A stretch of DNA of 46,836 nucleotides from Brenneria salicis ATCC 15712 = DSM 30166 (GTDB lineage Bacteria > Pseudomonadota > Gammaproteobacteria > Enterobacterales > Enterobacteriaceae), in NCBI RefSeq assembly GCF_003315515.1, contig NZ_QNRY01000032.1, forward strand, positions 1-46,836, read 5' to 3'. Positions within the stretch are counted from its first letter, which is position 1, and every line of letters starts with the position of its first letter. Shown piece after piece: positions 40,108 to 46,836 of the stretch. The notes beneath the pieces are model-generated. The model saw only the letters and a list, made by a program, of their open reading frames with translations. It was not told the DNA's origin and made no database searches. The position numbers were made by a program, and so were the translations under genes.

Positions 40108-40134
40108 ACGGTGGGGCAACCCACCGTTTTTTTT
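40108..40134. terminator. terminator shared by rpoS and proS
   Basis: ACGGTGGG (40108-40115) pairs with CCCACCGT (40120-40127) around a GCAA tetraloop, followed by eight T including the stem end (40127-40134). On the minus strand the other side has a short AAAC/GTTT tract. It lies between convergent rpoS and proS. Confidence 0.92.
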
Positions 40135-40179
40135 GCGTGTATCCTTCCCCTGGAGAGAGAAAGGACACTGGAGTAAAGA

Positions 40180-41898
40180 TTAGCGAACAATGTTTGCCAG
40201 CAGAAAATCGATGATTTCGCTGGTTTTAATCATCTGCTTTTCACCGTCGCGGCGGTTTTTATACTCAATCTCTTCGTTATCCAGATTACGATCGCCAATG
40301 ACGATAGTGTGCGGTACGCCAATCAGTTCCATATCGGCGAACATCACGCCCGGACGTTCTCTTCGGTCGTCCAGCAGAACGTCAATACCGTTGGCGCGCA
40401 ATTGCTGATAGATATCTTCAGCCACCTCTTTCACACGAAAAGATTTGTGCATGTTCATTGGCAGAATCGCCACATGGAACGGCGCGATGGCATCTGGCCA
40501 AATAATGCCGCGATCATCATGATTTTGCTCAATCGCGGCTGCGACCACGCGGGTGACCCCGATACCATAGCAACCCATGGTCAGGATCTGATTGCGTCCA
40601 TCTTCTCCCTGAACGGTCGCTTTCAGCGCTTCTGAGTACTTGCTGCCCAATTGAAAAATATGACCGACTTCAATACCACGTTTGATTTGCAGCACGCCTT
40701 TGCCATCAGGACTGATATCGCCTTCCACCACTTTGCGAATATCCGCAACCATCGGCAGGGCCACATCACGTTCCCAGTTGATGCCAAAATAGTGCTTACC
40801 ATCGGTATTGGCACCGGCGCCGAAATCGCTCATCGCCGCCACAGAGCGGTCAATAACCGCAGGAATCGGTAAATTCACCGGTCCCAGCGAGCCCGGCCCG
40901 GCGCCGACGATAGCGCGAATTTCTTCTTCCGTTGCGAAAGTCAGCGGGCTGGCGACCAGTGCGATTTTCTCGGCCTTAACTTCATTCAGTTCATGATCGC
41001 CGCGCACCAGCAACGCAACCAATTTATGGCCGCTCTCTTCCGCCGCTTTCACCAACAGGGTTTTGACCGTTTTTTCAATCGGCAGTTTAAATTGCTCAAC
41101 CAGTTCAGCGATGGTTTTGGCGTTTGGCGTATCCACCAGGCGCATCTCTTCCGTTGCTTCCGCCCGACCTAACTGCGGCGCGACGGCCTCTGCAAGTTCA
41201 ATGTTGGCGGCATAATCCGAACCGGTGGAAAATACCACATCGTCCTCGCCGCTGGCGGCCAGCACCTGGAATTCATGGGAGGCGTTGCCGCCGATGGAAC
41301 CGGTATCGGCTTGAACGGCTCTGAAATCGAGATTTATTCGGCTGAAGATTTTGCTATACGCGGCATACATCGCATCGTAGGTCGCCTGTAGCGATTCCTG
41401 GGAGGTGTGGAAAGAGTAGGCGTCTTTCATCAAGAACTCACGGGAACGCATAACACCAAAGCGCGGACGAACTTCATCGCGGAATTTGGTTTGAATCTGG
41501 AAAAAATTCAGCGGCAACTGTTTATATGAACTGATTTCATTACGAATCAAATCGGTAATGACTTCTTCATGCGTCGGGCCAAGAACAAAAGGGCGTTCGC
41601 CGCGATCGACAAAACGCAGCAATTCAGGGCCATATTGCTCCCAGCGACCGCTTTCTACCCACAGATCGGCCGGCTGCACAACCGGCATGGAAACCTCAAT
41701 CGCGCCAGCGTTATTCATTTCTTCACGCACGATGGTTTCAACTTTTCTCAAAACCCGTAAACCGGTAGGCAACCAGGTATAAAGGCCGGAGGCCAGTTTG
41801 CGGATCATTCCGGCCCGGAGCATCAACTGATGGCTGATAACTTCCGCATCGGCAGGCGTCTCCTTGAGTGTGGAGAGCATATATTGACTAGTACGCAT
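40180..41898 (-). CDS. proS: prolyl-tRNA synthetase
   Basis: Class II synthetase charging tRNA-Pro, with an editing insertion. 572 residues, exactly the E. coli length. [20 protein letters not shown], the class II motif 2 region [21 protein letters not shown], the inserted editing domain (about 225-400) and the C-terminal anticodon-binding domain ([22 protein letters not shown]) are clear. In E. coli proS is adjacent to trmO and rcsF, as here, but rpoS is elsewhere. Confidence 0.98.
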   Translation of the reverse strand: MRTSQYMLSTLKETPADAEVISHQLMLRAGMIRKLASGLYTWLPTGLRVLRKVETIVREEMNNAGAIEVSMPVVQPADLWVESGRWEQYGPELLRFVDRGERPFVLGPTHEEVITDLIRNEISSYKQLPLNFFQIQTKFRDEVRPRFGVMRSREFLMKDAYSFHTSQESLQATYDAMYAAYSKIFSRINLDFRAVQADTGSIGGNASHEFQVLAASGEDDVVFSTGSDYAANIELAEAVAPQLGRAEATEEMRLVDTPNAKTIAELVEQFKLPIEKTVKTLLVKAAEESGHKLVALLVRGDHELNEVKAEKIALVASPLTFATEEEIRAIVGAGPGSLGPVNLPIPAVIDRSVAAMSDFGAGANTDGKHYFGINWERDVALPMVADIRKVVEGDISPDGKGVLQIKRGIEVGHIFQLGSKYSEALKATVQGEDGRNQILTMGCYGIGVTRVVAAAIEQNHDDRGIIWPDAIAPFHVAILPMNMHKSFRVKEVAEDIYQQLRANGIDVLLDDRRERPGVMFADMELIGVPHTIVIGDRNLDNEEIEYKNRRDGEKQMIKTSEIIDFLLANIVR

Positions 41899-42052
41899 GG
41901 TGATTGAGTTCCGTCAGAACAAGAAATAGCAACGTGCTGCCTAATGCAGCCGAAGGCTTAAAAAGTGGCTTAGTTTAACAGCGTGAACCGTTCGTCAAAA
42001 GAGAGGGGGAAGAAATTTATGTGGAATCGCCACCGCCTGTTTAAGTGCTTCT

Positions 42053-42760
42053 TTAACGCAAGTCGAGGGATAACACCTCGGTTTGCTGCCCGGATACCCG
42101 CCAGCGCACATTAAACTCCAGCAGTAAAACAGCATATTCCCGCCCGACATCCTCGCCTTTTCGATAAGCTGGGCGCGGATCCTGAGCCAGTACCTGACTG
42201 ATAAAGCGTTTTAAATGCGGATATTTATGCTGATTGTCGGCGATCTGTTGTTCTGCCAGCAAAGAGAAGATAACCGGCACATTGGCTTGTGGCGCGAATT
42301 GCGCGAAACCAGCCAATGCATTGGGATAGCTTTCCGCAAAAGGAAGATAGGGTTTGATATCAACGATTGGCGTCCCATCGACCAGATCAAGACTGCCTAA
42401 TTCCAACGTGACGCGATCGCCTTGCGTATGAATGGCTTTCAGTTCCACCAACGACATGCCGATGGGGTTGGGACGGAAAGGGGAGCGTGTCGCGAATACG
42501 CCAACGCGGGCATTGCCACCCAGTCTTGGTGGCCGAACCGTCGGACGCCAGCCACCCTCCATGGTTTGATGAAAAATGAATAACAGCCATATATGACTAA
42601 AGTCTGCGAGTCCGCGCAGACATTCCGCCTGATTATAAGGCGGCAATAACTGGAGTTCTCCTCCACCATCTTCAATCAGGCCCGGCTGCCGCGGTATAGC
42701 GAACTTTTCTTTATAAGGCGAGCGAATGACACCGATCTGATTGAAAACAAAACGATTCAT
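42053..42760 (-). CDS. trmO: tRNA (adenine-37-N6)-methyltransferase
   Basis: It makes m6t6A37 in tRNA (family formerly TsaA/YaeB). 235 residues with FNQIGVIRSPYKEKFAIPRQPGL, FSHIWLLFIFH and TRSPFRPNPIGMS, the SAM-binding block of the family. The start at 42760 overlaps the rcsF stop as ATGA, implying coupled translation; a longer reading frame extends 17 codons into rcsF and was rejected. Confidence 0.96.
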   Translation of the reverse strand: MNRFVFNQIGVIRSPYKEKFAIPRQPGLIEDGGGELQLLPPYNQAECLRGLADFSHIWLLFIFHQTMEGGWRPTVRPPRLGGNARVGVFATRSPFRPNPIGMSLVELKAIHTQGDRVTLELGSLDLVDGTPIVDIKPYLPFAESYPNALAGFAQFAPQANVPVIFSLLAEQQIADNQHKYPHLKRFISQVLAQDPRPAYRKGEDVGREYAVLLLEFNVRWRVSGQQTEVLSLDLR

Positions 42761-43164
42761 TGATTTGAAACTTTTAGTGCCGTACCCTGACAAACCGTCT
42801 GACGATAGCAACCGGCAACACTACTGATGATCTGACATTCATGTAGTAGAACCGCATTGGCATTCATCCCTGTTGCACGGTTCTGCATTCTCCTGCGTGC
42901 ATTGGCTATATTGGGTGGCGCATCCTGAGCGCTGACCTGACATGAGGAACCGGATACTTCTCCCATATCACGGAATGGTTTGCCAACCAGTTCTTCAGCG
43001 CTTTTATATAAAACGGCAGGCGTGGGACGTGGCGCTGGTTTTGGCTTGGGCGCCGGCTCTGCTTTCGATTCGTTGGCAGGTTGAGGAACAGGTTCCGTCG
43101 GCTTCTGCAACAGAGAGCAGCCTGTTAACGATATCGTTAACAGAATAAGAGGGGCTACGCGCAT
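42757..43164 (-). CDS. rcsF: Rcs stress-sensor outer-membrane lipoprotein RcsF
   Basis: RcsF senses outer-membrane and peptidoglycan damage and activates the Rcs phosphorelay. The lipobox LTGC gives the lipidated Cys at residue 16. A Pro-rich linker (about 20-48) and a folded C-terminal domain with four disulfide cysteines (SSCQVSA, HECQIISSVAGC, QTVCQG) follow. 135 residues, against 134 in E. coli. Confidence 0.96.
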   Translation of the reverse strand: MRVAPLILLTISLTGCSLLQKPTEPVPQPANESKAEPAPKPKPAPRPTPAVLYKSAEELVGKPFRDMGEVSGSSCQVSAQDAPPNIANARRRMQNRATGMNANAVLLHECQIISSVAGCYRQTVCQGTALKVSNQ

Positions 43165-43222
43165 AAAATTACCTCTACTTTTTGTTAAAGAGCGGATATT
43201 GACAAGCTATCGCCCAAATAAC

Positions 43223-43244
43223 AAGACGGGCCAGGACCCGTCTT
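43223..43244 (-). terminator. terminator after metQ
   Basis: AAGACGGG and CCCGTCTT (43223-43230, 43237-43244) form a perfect 8-bp stem with a 6-base loop. On the minus strand it is followed by TTGTTATTTG, a moderate U-tract. It lies just past metQ and before rcsF. Confidence 0.65.
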
Positions 43245-43279
43245 GAGGATATATTTAAATAAAGCGGGTAACGCGTGTT

Positions 43280-44095
43280 TTACCAGCCTTTAACGGCGCC
43301 GCCATTAAAGATTTTATTCGCGGCTTCATTAACTTCATCTGACTGATAAGCCTGAACGAATTTTTTCACGTTTTCCGCATCTTTATTATCTTCACGGGAA
43401 ACCAGCAGATTGACATACGGAGAGTCTTTTTCTTCCACAAAGATACCGTCTTTTGCCGGCGTCAGGTTAATCTGGCTGGCGTATGTGGTGTTGATGATAG
43501 CCAGCGCGATTTGCGCATCGTCCAGCGAACGTGGCAATTGGGGAGCTTCCAGTTCAACCAGTTTCAGGTTTTTCGGGTTTTCGGTGACATCCAGAACAGT
43601 CGGCTGCAGGCCAACATTATCTTTCAGTTTAATCAAATCGACTTTTTGCAGCAGCAGCAATGAACGGCCCAGATTGGTTGGATCGTTAGGCAACGCAACT
43701 TGGGCGCCATTTTGTAACTCATCCAGAGAGGTAATTTTTTTGGAATAGCCGGCAATCGGGTAAACGAAGCTATTACCAACGGCAACCAATTTATAGCCGC
43801 GATCTTTGATTTGCTGATCCAAATAAGGTTTATGCTGGAAAGCATTCAGATCGATATCGCCTTTGCTCAGCGCTTCGTTAGGCAGGACATAATCGTTAAA
43901 GATCACTAATTCTACATCCAGACCATATTTGTCTTTTGCCACTTTTTGGGCGACTTCAGCAACCTGCTGTTCAGCGCCTACAATGACGCCAACTTTAATA
44001 TGATTCGGATCCTTTTCTTCCTGACCACATCCCGTTAACGCCAGAGCACTGATGAATGCGCCGATGGTCGCGATAGATTTAAATTTTATAGCCAT
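43280..44095 (-). CDS. metQ: methionine ABC transporter substrate-binding lipoprotein
   Basis: A periplasmic lipoprotein that captures D/L-methionine for MetNI. Signal peptide with lipobox ALTGC (lipidated Cys near residue 23), then KVGVIVGAEQQVAEV, FQHKPYLDQQ and NDPTNLGRSLLLLQ. From 44095 the protein has 271 residues, as in E. coli; an ATG five codons upstream is less likely. GAGAGG lies before the ATG. Confidence 0.97.
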   Translation of the reverse strand: MAIKFKSIATIGAFISALALTGCGQEEKDPNHIKVGVIVGAEQQVAEVAQKVAKDKYGLDVELVIFNDYVLPNEALSKGDIDLNAFQHKPYLDQQIKDRGYKLVAVGNSFVYPIAGYSKKITSLDELQNGAQVALPNDPTNLGRSLLLLQKVDLIKLKDNVGLQPTVLDVTENPKNLKLVELEAPQLPRSLDDAQIALAIINTTYASQINLTPAKDGIFVEEKDSPYVNLLVSREDNKDAENVKKFVQAYQSDEVNEAANKIFNGGAVKGW

Positions 44096-44165
44096 ATCCT
44101 TCCCTCTCATTAAAAATCTTTATAACATCTCATCTGCCCGGAATAGGCAAATGCGAATTTAACGA

Positions 44166-44819
44166 TTACTTATGCGTGACAGCCTTTACTGCCCGATCCC
44201 CGCAAAATTGAATCAGATAAACCAGAACAACCAACAATATTAATACCGTATTCATGACCGTGGCGTTATAACCAATATAACCATACTGATAACCAATTTG
44301 ACCTAAGCCCCCGGCGCCGACAGCACCACCCATAGCAGAATAGCCTACCAATGTAATAAGGGTGATGGTTGCGGCGTTAATCAGGCCGGGTAAGGCTTCT
44401 GGTAATAAAACCTTTCTGATGATTTGCATCGGCGTCGCGCCCATGGCGCGTGCTGCTTCAATCAGACCGGTCGGGATTTCCAGCAACGCGTTTTCCACCA
44501 TGCGGGCAATAAACGGCGCAGCGCCGACGGTCAGCGGGACAATCGCGGCTTGCAGGCCGATAGACGTTCCGACGATAATTCGGGTAAACGGGATCATCCA
44601 TACCAGTAAAATAATAAAGGGAATAGAGCGGAAGATGTTCACCAACGCTGAAACCACACGGTAGAGCTTGGGATTGGCGATAATCTGTCCTGGACGAGTG
44701 GTATACAACAAGACCCCCACCGGCAAGCCAATGACGAAGCCAAAAAAACTGGAAACGAACGTCATTGCGACGGTTTCCCAAACTCCCCGAGCCATTAACC
44801 ATAACATTGTTTCAGACAT
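44166..44819 (-). CDS. metI: methionine ABC transporter permease
   Basis: The membrane permease of MetNIQ, with five or six hydrophobic segments and the EAA-type loop ([14 protein letters not shown]). 217 residues from the ATG at 44819, exactly the E. coli length. This start overlaps the metN stop by eight bases, as is known for this operon. A reading frame 122 codons longer covers metN and is not real. Confidence 0.97.
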   Translation of the reverse strand: MSETMLWLMARGVWETVAMTFVSSFFGFVIGLPVGVLLYTTRPGQIIANPKLYRVVSALVNIFRSIPFIILLVWMIPFTRIIVGTSIGLQAAIVPLTVGAAPFIARMVENALLEIPTGLIEAARAMGATPMQIIRKVLLPEALPGLINAATITLITLVGYSAMGGAVGAGGLGQIGYQYGYIGYNATVMNTVLILLVVLVYLIQFCGDRAVKAVTHK

Positions 44820-45843
44820 AACCCAGAACCTCGATATTGACGTGACTTTCTTGCAGGAAAGCGATAGCCGTTCGCGTATCGGCTTCTTCACCATGCATTT
44901 CCGCCAGCATGATGCCGAATTTGACGCCGCCGGCATAATCCATCTGAGCGCTGATAATATTGTTATTGATGTTAAAACGTCGGGAGATTTCGGAAAGTAA
45001 CGGCGCATCAACAGACTGGCCGGTAAATTCCATACGCAATAAGGGTGTGGTACAGGCGCCGCGTTCCGGTGACAGACGAGAAAGATAATTGTCAGGAATA
45101 TCGAGATGTAAGGTGGATTGAATGAATTTTTGCGCCAGTGGTGTTTTCGGGTGAGAGAAGACTTCGCTGACCGTATCTTGTTCAATAAGCTGCCCGCCGC
45201 TGATCACCGCGACCTGATCGCAAATACGTTTTACGACATCCATTTCATGGGTGATCAAAAGGATCGTCAGCCCCAGACGACGATTGATATCTTTAAGCAG
45301 TTCCAGTATCGAGCGGGTCGTGGCGGGATCCAGCGCGCTGGTCGCTTCGTCACATAGCAACACCTTGGGATTGCTGGCCAGTGCGCGAGCAATGGCGACG
45401 CGCTGTTTTTGCCCGCCGGAAAGATTTGCCGGATAAGCATCATGTTTATCCATCAGCCCTACCAGTTCCAGTAATTCATTTACTCGCTGAGTAATCTTCG
45501 TTTTTGGGGTGTTATCCAATTCAAGAGGTAGAGCGATATTGCCGAATACCGTGCGTGAAGCAAGCAAATTGAAATGTTGGAAAATCATACCAATCTGACG
45601 GCGCGCGCGCGTTAACTGACTATCTGAAAGCAATGTCAGATTCTGTCCGTCAACCAGCACTTTACCTTGTGTAGGACGTTCCAGCAGATTCACGCAACGA
45701 ATAAGCGTGCTTTTACCCGCGCCGGATGCGCCAATAACGCCATAGATCTGTCCCGCCGGGACATGAAGGTTTACATCAGCAAGGGCGGTAATTGAGCGGC
45801 CATTTTGCTGAAAAACCTTGGTAATATTAGAAAGTTCAATCAT
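44812..45843 (-). CDS. metN: methionine ABC transporter ATP-binding protein
   Basis: The ATPase of the methionine importer, 343 residues. Walker [10 protein letters not shown], signature LSGGQKQR, Walker B VLLCDEAT and the switch His in LLITHEMD are present. The C-terminal 100 residues form the NIL/ACT-like domain that binds methionine and inhibits transport. First gene of metNIQ, with a MetJ-type operator upstream. Confidence 0.98.
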   Translation of the reverse strand: MIELSNITKVFQQNGRSITALADVNLHVPAGQIYGVIGASGAGKSTLIRCVNLLERPTQGKVLVDGQNLTLLSDSQLTRARRQIGMIFQHFNLLASRTVFGNIALPLELDNTPKTKITQRVNELLELVGLMDKHDAYPANLSGGQKQRVAIARALASNPKVLLCDEATSALDPATTRSILELLKDINRRLGLTILLITHEMDVVKRICDQVAVISGGQLIEQDTVSEVFSHPKTPLAQKFIQSTLHLDIPDNYLSRLSPERGACTTPLLRMEFTGQSVDAPLLSEISRRFNINNNIISAQMDYAGGVKFGIMLAEMHGEEADTRTAIAFLQESHVNIEVLGYV

Positions 45844-45915
45844 ATGTTTTTATCGTGAGTACCTATTGGCTGGATAAACCAGATTCCGTAGAGCCGGAAT
45901 AGTAAGCGGATGTTA

Positions 45916-45939
45916 GGGCGTCTAGACGTCTAAGTCAAT
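45916..45939. promoter_or_regulatory. MetJ operator (tandem met boxes)
   Basis: AGACGTCT at 45924-45931 is the perfect consensus met box. It is flanked by GGGCGTCT (45916-45923) and AAGTCAAT (45932-45939), giving a strong-plus-partial tandem array of 8-bp boxes. It lies 73 bp upstream of metN and about 84 bp before gmhB. Confidence 0.85.
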
Positions 45940-46022
45940 TGAGATTAACGTTACCTGACATTCTCTCTGTCGGTAAAAACATGCGATACTAACGGGCTAT
46001 TCACGCCATCGGAGCTAAGTAA

Positions 46023-46586
46023 GTGGCACAAAGTGTTCCAGCAATTTTTCTTGATCGTGATGGTACGATCAATATCGACCACGGCTATGTGCATGAGATC
46101 GATCAGTTTCAATTCATTGACGGCGTGATCGAAGCCATGCAAGAACTGAAGAAAATGGGATTTGCGCTGGTGGTCGTCACCAATCAATCCGGTATTGCCC
46201 GTGGCAAGTTTACTGAAGATCAGTTTATGCAATTGACTGAATGGATGGATTGGTCTTTGGCCGATCGTGGCGTCGATCTGGATGGCATCTATTTTTGTCC
46301 GCATCATTCTGAAGCAGGTGAAGGGGAGTATAGTCAGACATGTGATTGTCGTAAACCTGAACCGGGCATGCTGCTCTCCGCGCAACGGCATCTCAATATT
46401 GATATGGTTGCTTCCTATATGATCGGCGATAAAACAGAAGATATACAGGCGGGGATCGCTGCTGGTATTGGAACCAACGTCCTGGTTCGCACTGGAAAAC
46501 CAATTACCGAACAAGGGGAAAGCTTGGCGGATGGGATTATTGATAGCCTTGCCGACCTGCCTCAATGGATAAAAAAGCGTAGTTAA
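46023..46586 (+). CDS. gmhB: D-glycero-beta-D-manno-heptose-1,7-bisphosphate 7-phosphatase
   Basis: A HAD phosphatase in ADP-heptose synthesis for the lipopolysaccharide core. FLDRDGTIN holds the nucleophile Asp, TNQSGIARG the second motif, and CPHH..CDCRKP the zinc-binding loop. 187 residues, close to E. coli. It starts with GTG preceded by GGAG. gmhB followed by an rRNA operon is the E. coli rrnH arrangement. Confidence 0.96.
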   Translation: MAQSVPAIFLDRDGTINIDHGYVHEIDQFQFIDGVIEAMQELKKMGFALVVVTNQSGIARGKFTEDQFMQLTEWMDWSLADRGVDLDGIYFCPHHSEAGEGEYSQTCDCRKPEPGMLLSAQRHLNIDMVASYMIGDKTEDIQAGIAAGIGTNVLVRTGKPITEQGESLADGIIDSLADLPQWIKKRS

Positions 46587-46638
46587 TAGACTAAGTGAAT
46601 GAAAGTTGCGCAAACAGAAAAAAATTGAATATATTTGC

Positions 46639-46666
46639 TTGCGCTTCCTTATTTGCTCCCTATAAT
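46639..46666 (+). promoter_or_regulatory. rRNA operon promoter P1
   Basis: TTGCGC (46639-46644) and a perfect TATAAT (46661-46666) with a 16-bp spacer, followed by the GC-rich discriminator GCGCCTCC typical of stringently controlled rrn promoters. The A/T-rich tract just upstream (about 46610-46636) fits an UP element. Confidence 0.9.
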
Positions 46667-46741
46667 GCGCCTCCATCGACACGGCGCTGTGAACTAAATC
46701 ACAACGAAGCGGCGAGAAAAGAAGAGATGCTGAAATAAGCA

Positions 46742-46769
46742 TTGACTCTGAAAGAGGAAAGCGTAATAT
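46742..46769 (+). promoter_or_regulatory. rRNA operon promoter P2
   Basis: TTGACT (46742-46747) and TAATAT (46764-46769) with a 16-bp spacer and a C-rich discriminator downstream, about 103 bp after P1, the usual tandem rrn arrangement. Confidence 0.85.
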
Positions 46770-46806
46770 ACGCCACCTCGCGTTAGTGGCTAAGGCCAGT
46801 ACGCAC

Positions 46807-46819
46807 TGCTCTTTAACAA
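46807..46819 (+). promoter_or_regulatory. rrn leader boxA antitermination site
   Basis: TGCTCTTTAACAA is the canonical boxA that loads Nus factors on rRNA transcripts. The 16S gene itself begins beyond the window end. Confidence 0.9.
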
Positions 46820-46836
46820 TTGAATCAGACAATCTG

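Noticed and set aside
44820-45185. 122-codon N-terminal extension of metI
   Set aside because: It lies entirely within metN; the start at 44819 gives the exact family length and the known 8-base overlap.
45951-46832. 293-residue minus-strand ORF across gmhB and the rrn promoters
   Set aside because: It overlaps gmhB and non-coding rrn promoter sequence, so cannot be a real gene.

Overview
The window is a stretch of an enterobacterial chromosome. Nearly every core gene reads as a close relative of its Escherichia coli counterpart, often at identical length. The gud/gar sugar-diacid genes beside barA, and cysG sitting inside the sulfate-assimilation cluster, suggest the Pectobacteriaceae (Pectobacterium, Dickeya, Brenneria and relatives). 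The genus cannot be fixed from the sequence alone. I see no prophage, insertion sequence, CRISPR array or tRNA.

Layout. (1) 1-366: decayed sequence, possibly the end of an acyl-carrier domain, then the gud/gar leader. (2) 367-7984: gudP-gudX-gudD-garL-garR-garK, a full route from D-glucarate/galactarate to 2-phosphoglycerate. (3) 8044-18627: barA (minus strand), then rlmD-relA-mazG and pyrG-eno: carbon-storage signalling, rRNA methylation, the stringent response, nucleotide clean-up, CTP synthesis and glycolysis. (4) 18738-20954: a secreted metallo-beta-lactamase-fold hydrolase and the queuosine genes queE and queD. (5) 21302-30669: cysJIH, cysG, cysDNC and ygbE, which take sulfate to sulfide and make the siroheme needed for it. 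(6) 30670-34448: an accessory insert between ygbE and ftsB with a secreted alpha/beta-hydrolase fused to a concanavalin-like domain, a seven-repeat FG-GAP/VCBS propeller protein, and two gene remnants. (7) 34449-40074: ftsB-ispD-ispF-truD-(surE scar)-pcm-nlpD-rpoS. (8) 40180-46836: proS, trmO-rcsF, metNIQ (all minus strand), gmhB, and the promoters and leader of an rRNA operon that continues past the window. In E. coli blocks 2-7 lie near 62 min and block 8 near 5 min, so the rpoS/proS junction is a rearrangement point relative to E. coli.

Most notable observations. garK carries ten in-frame copies of a 9-bp unit, lengthening the enzyme by 27 residues just before its conserved GGSATNDGG motif. 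surE, expected between truD and pcm, is reduced to a scar of about 50 bp that keeps its first and last codons. Short in-frame tandem repeats also occur in rlmD, cysJ and nlpD, and a Gln/His-rich linker in cysG, so slipped-strand repeat growth looks like a recurring feature of this genome. The hydrolase gene has a strong internal ribosome-binding site exactly at its domain boundary.
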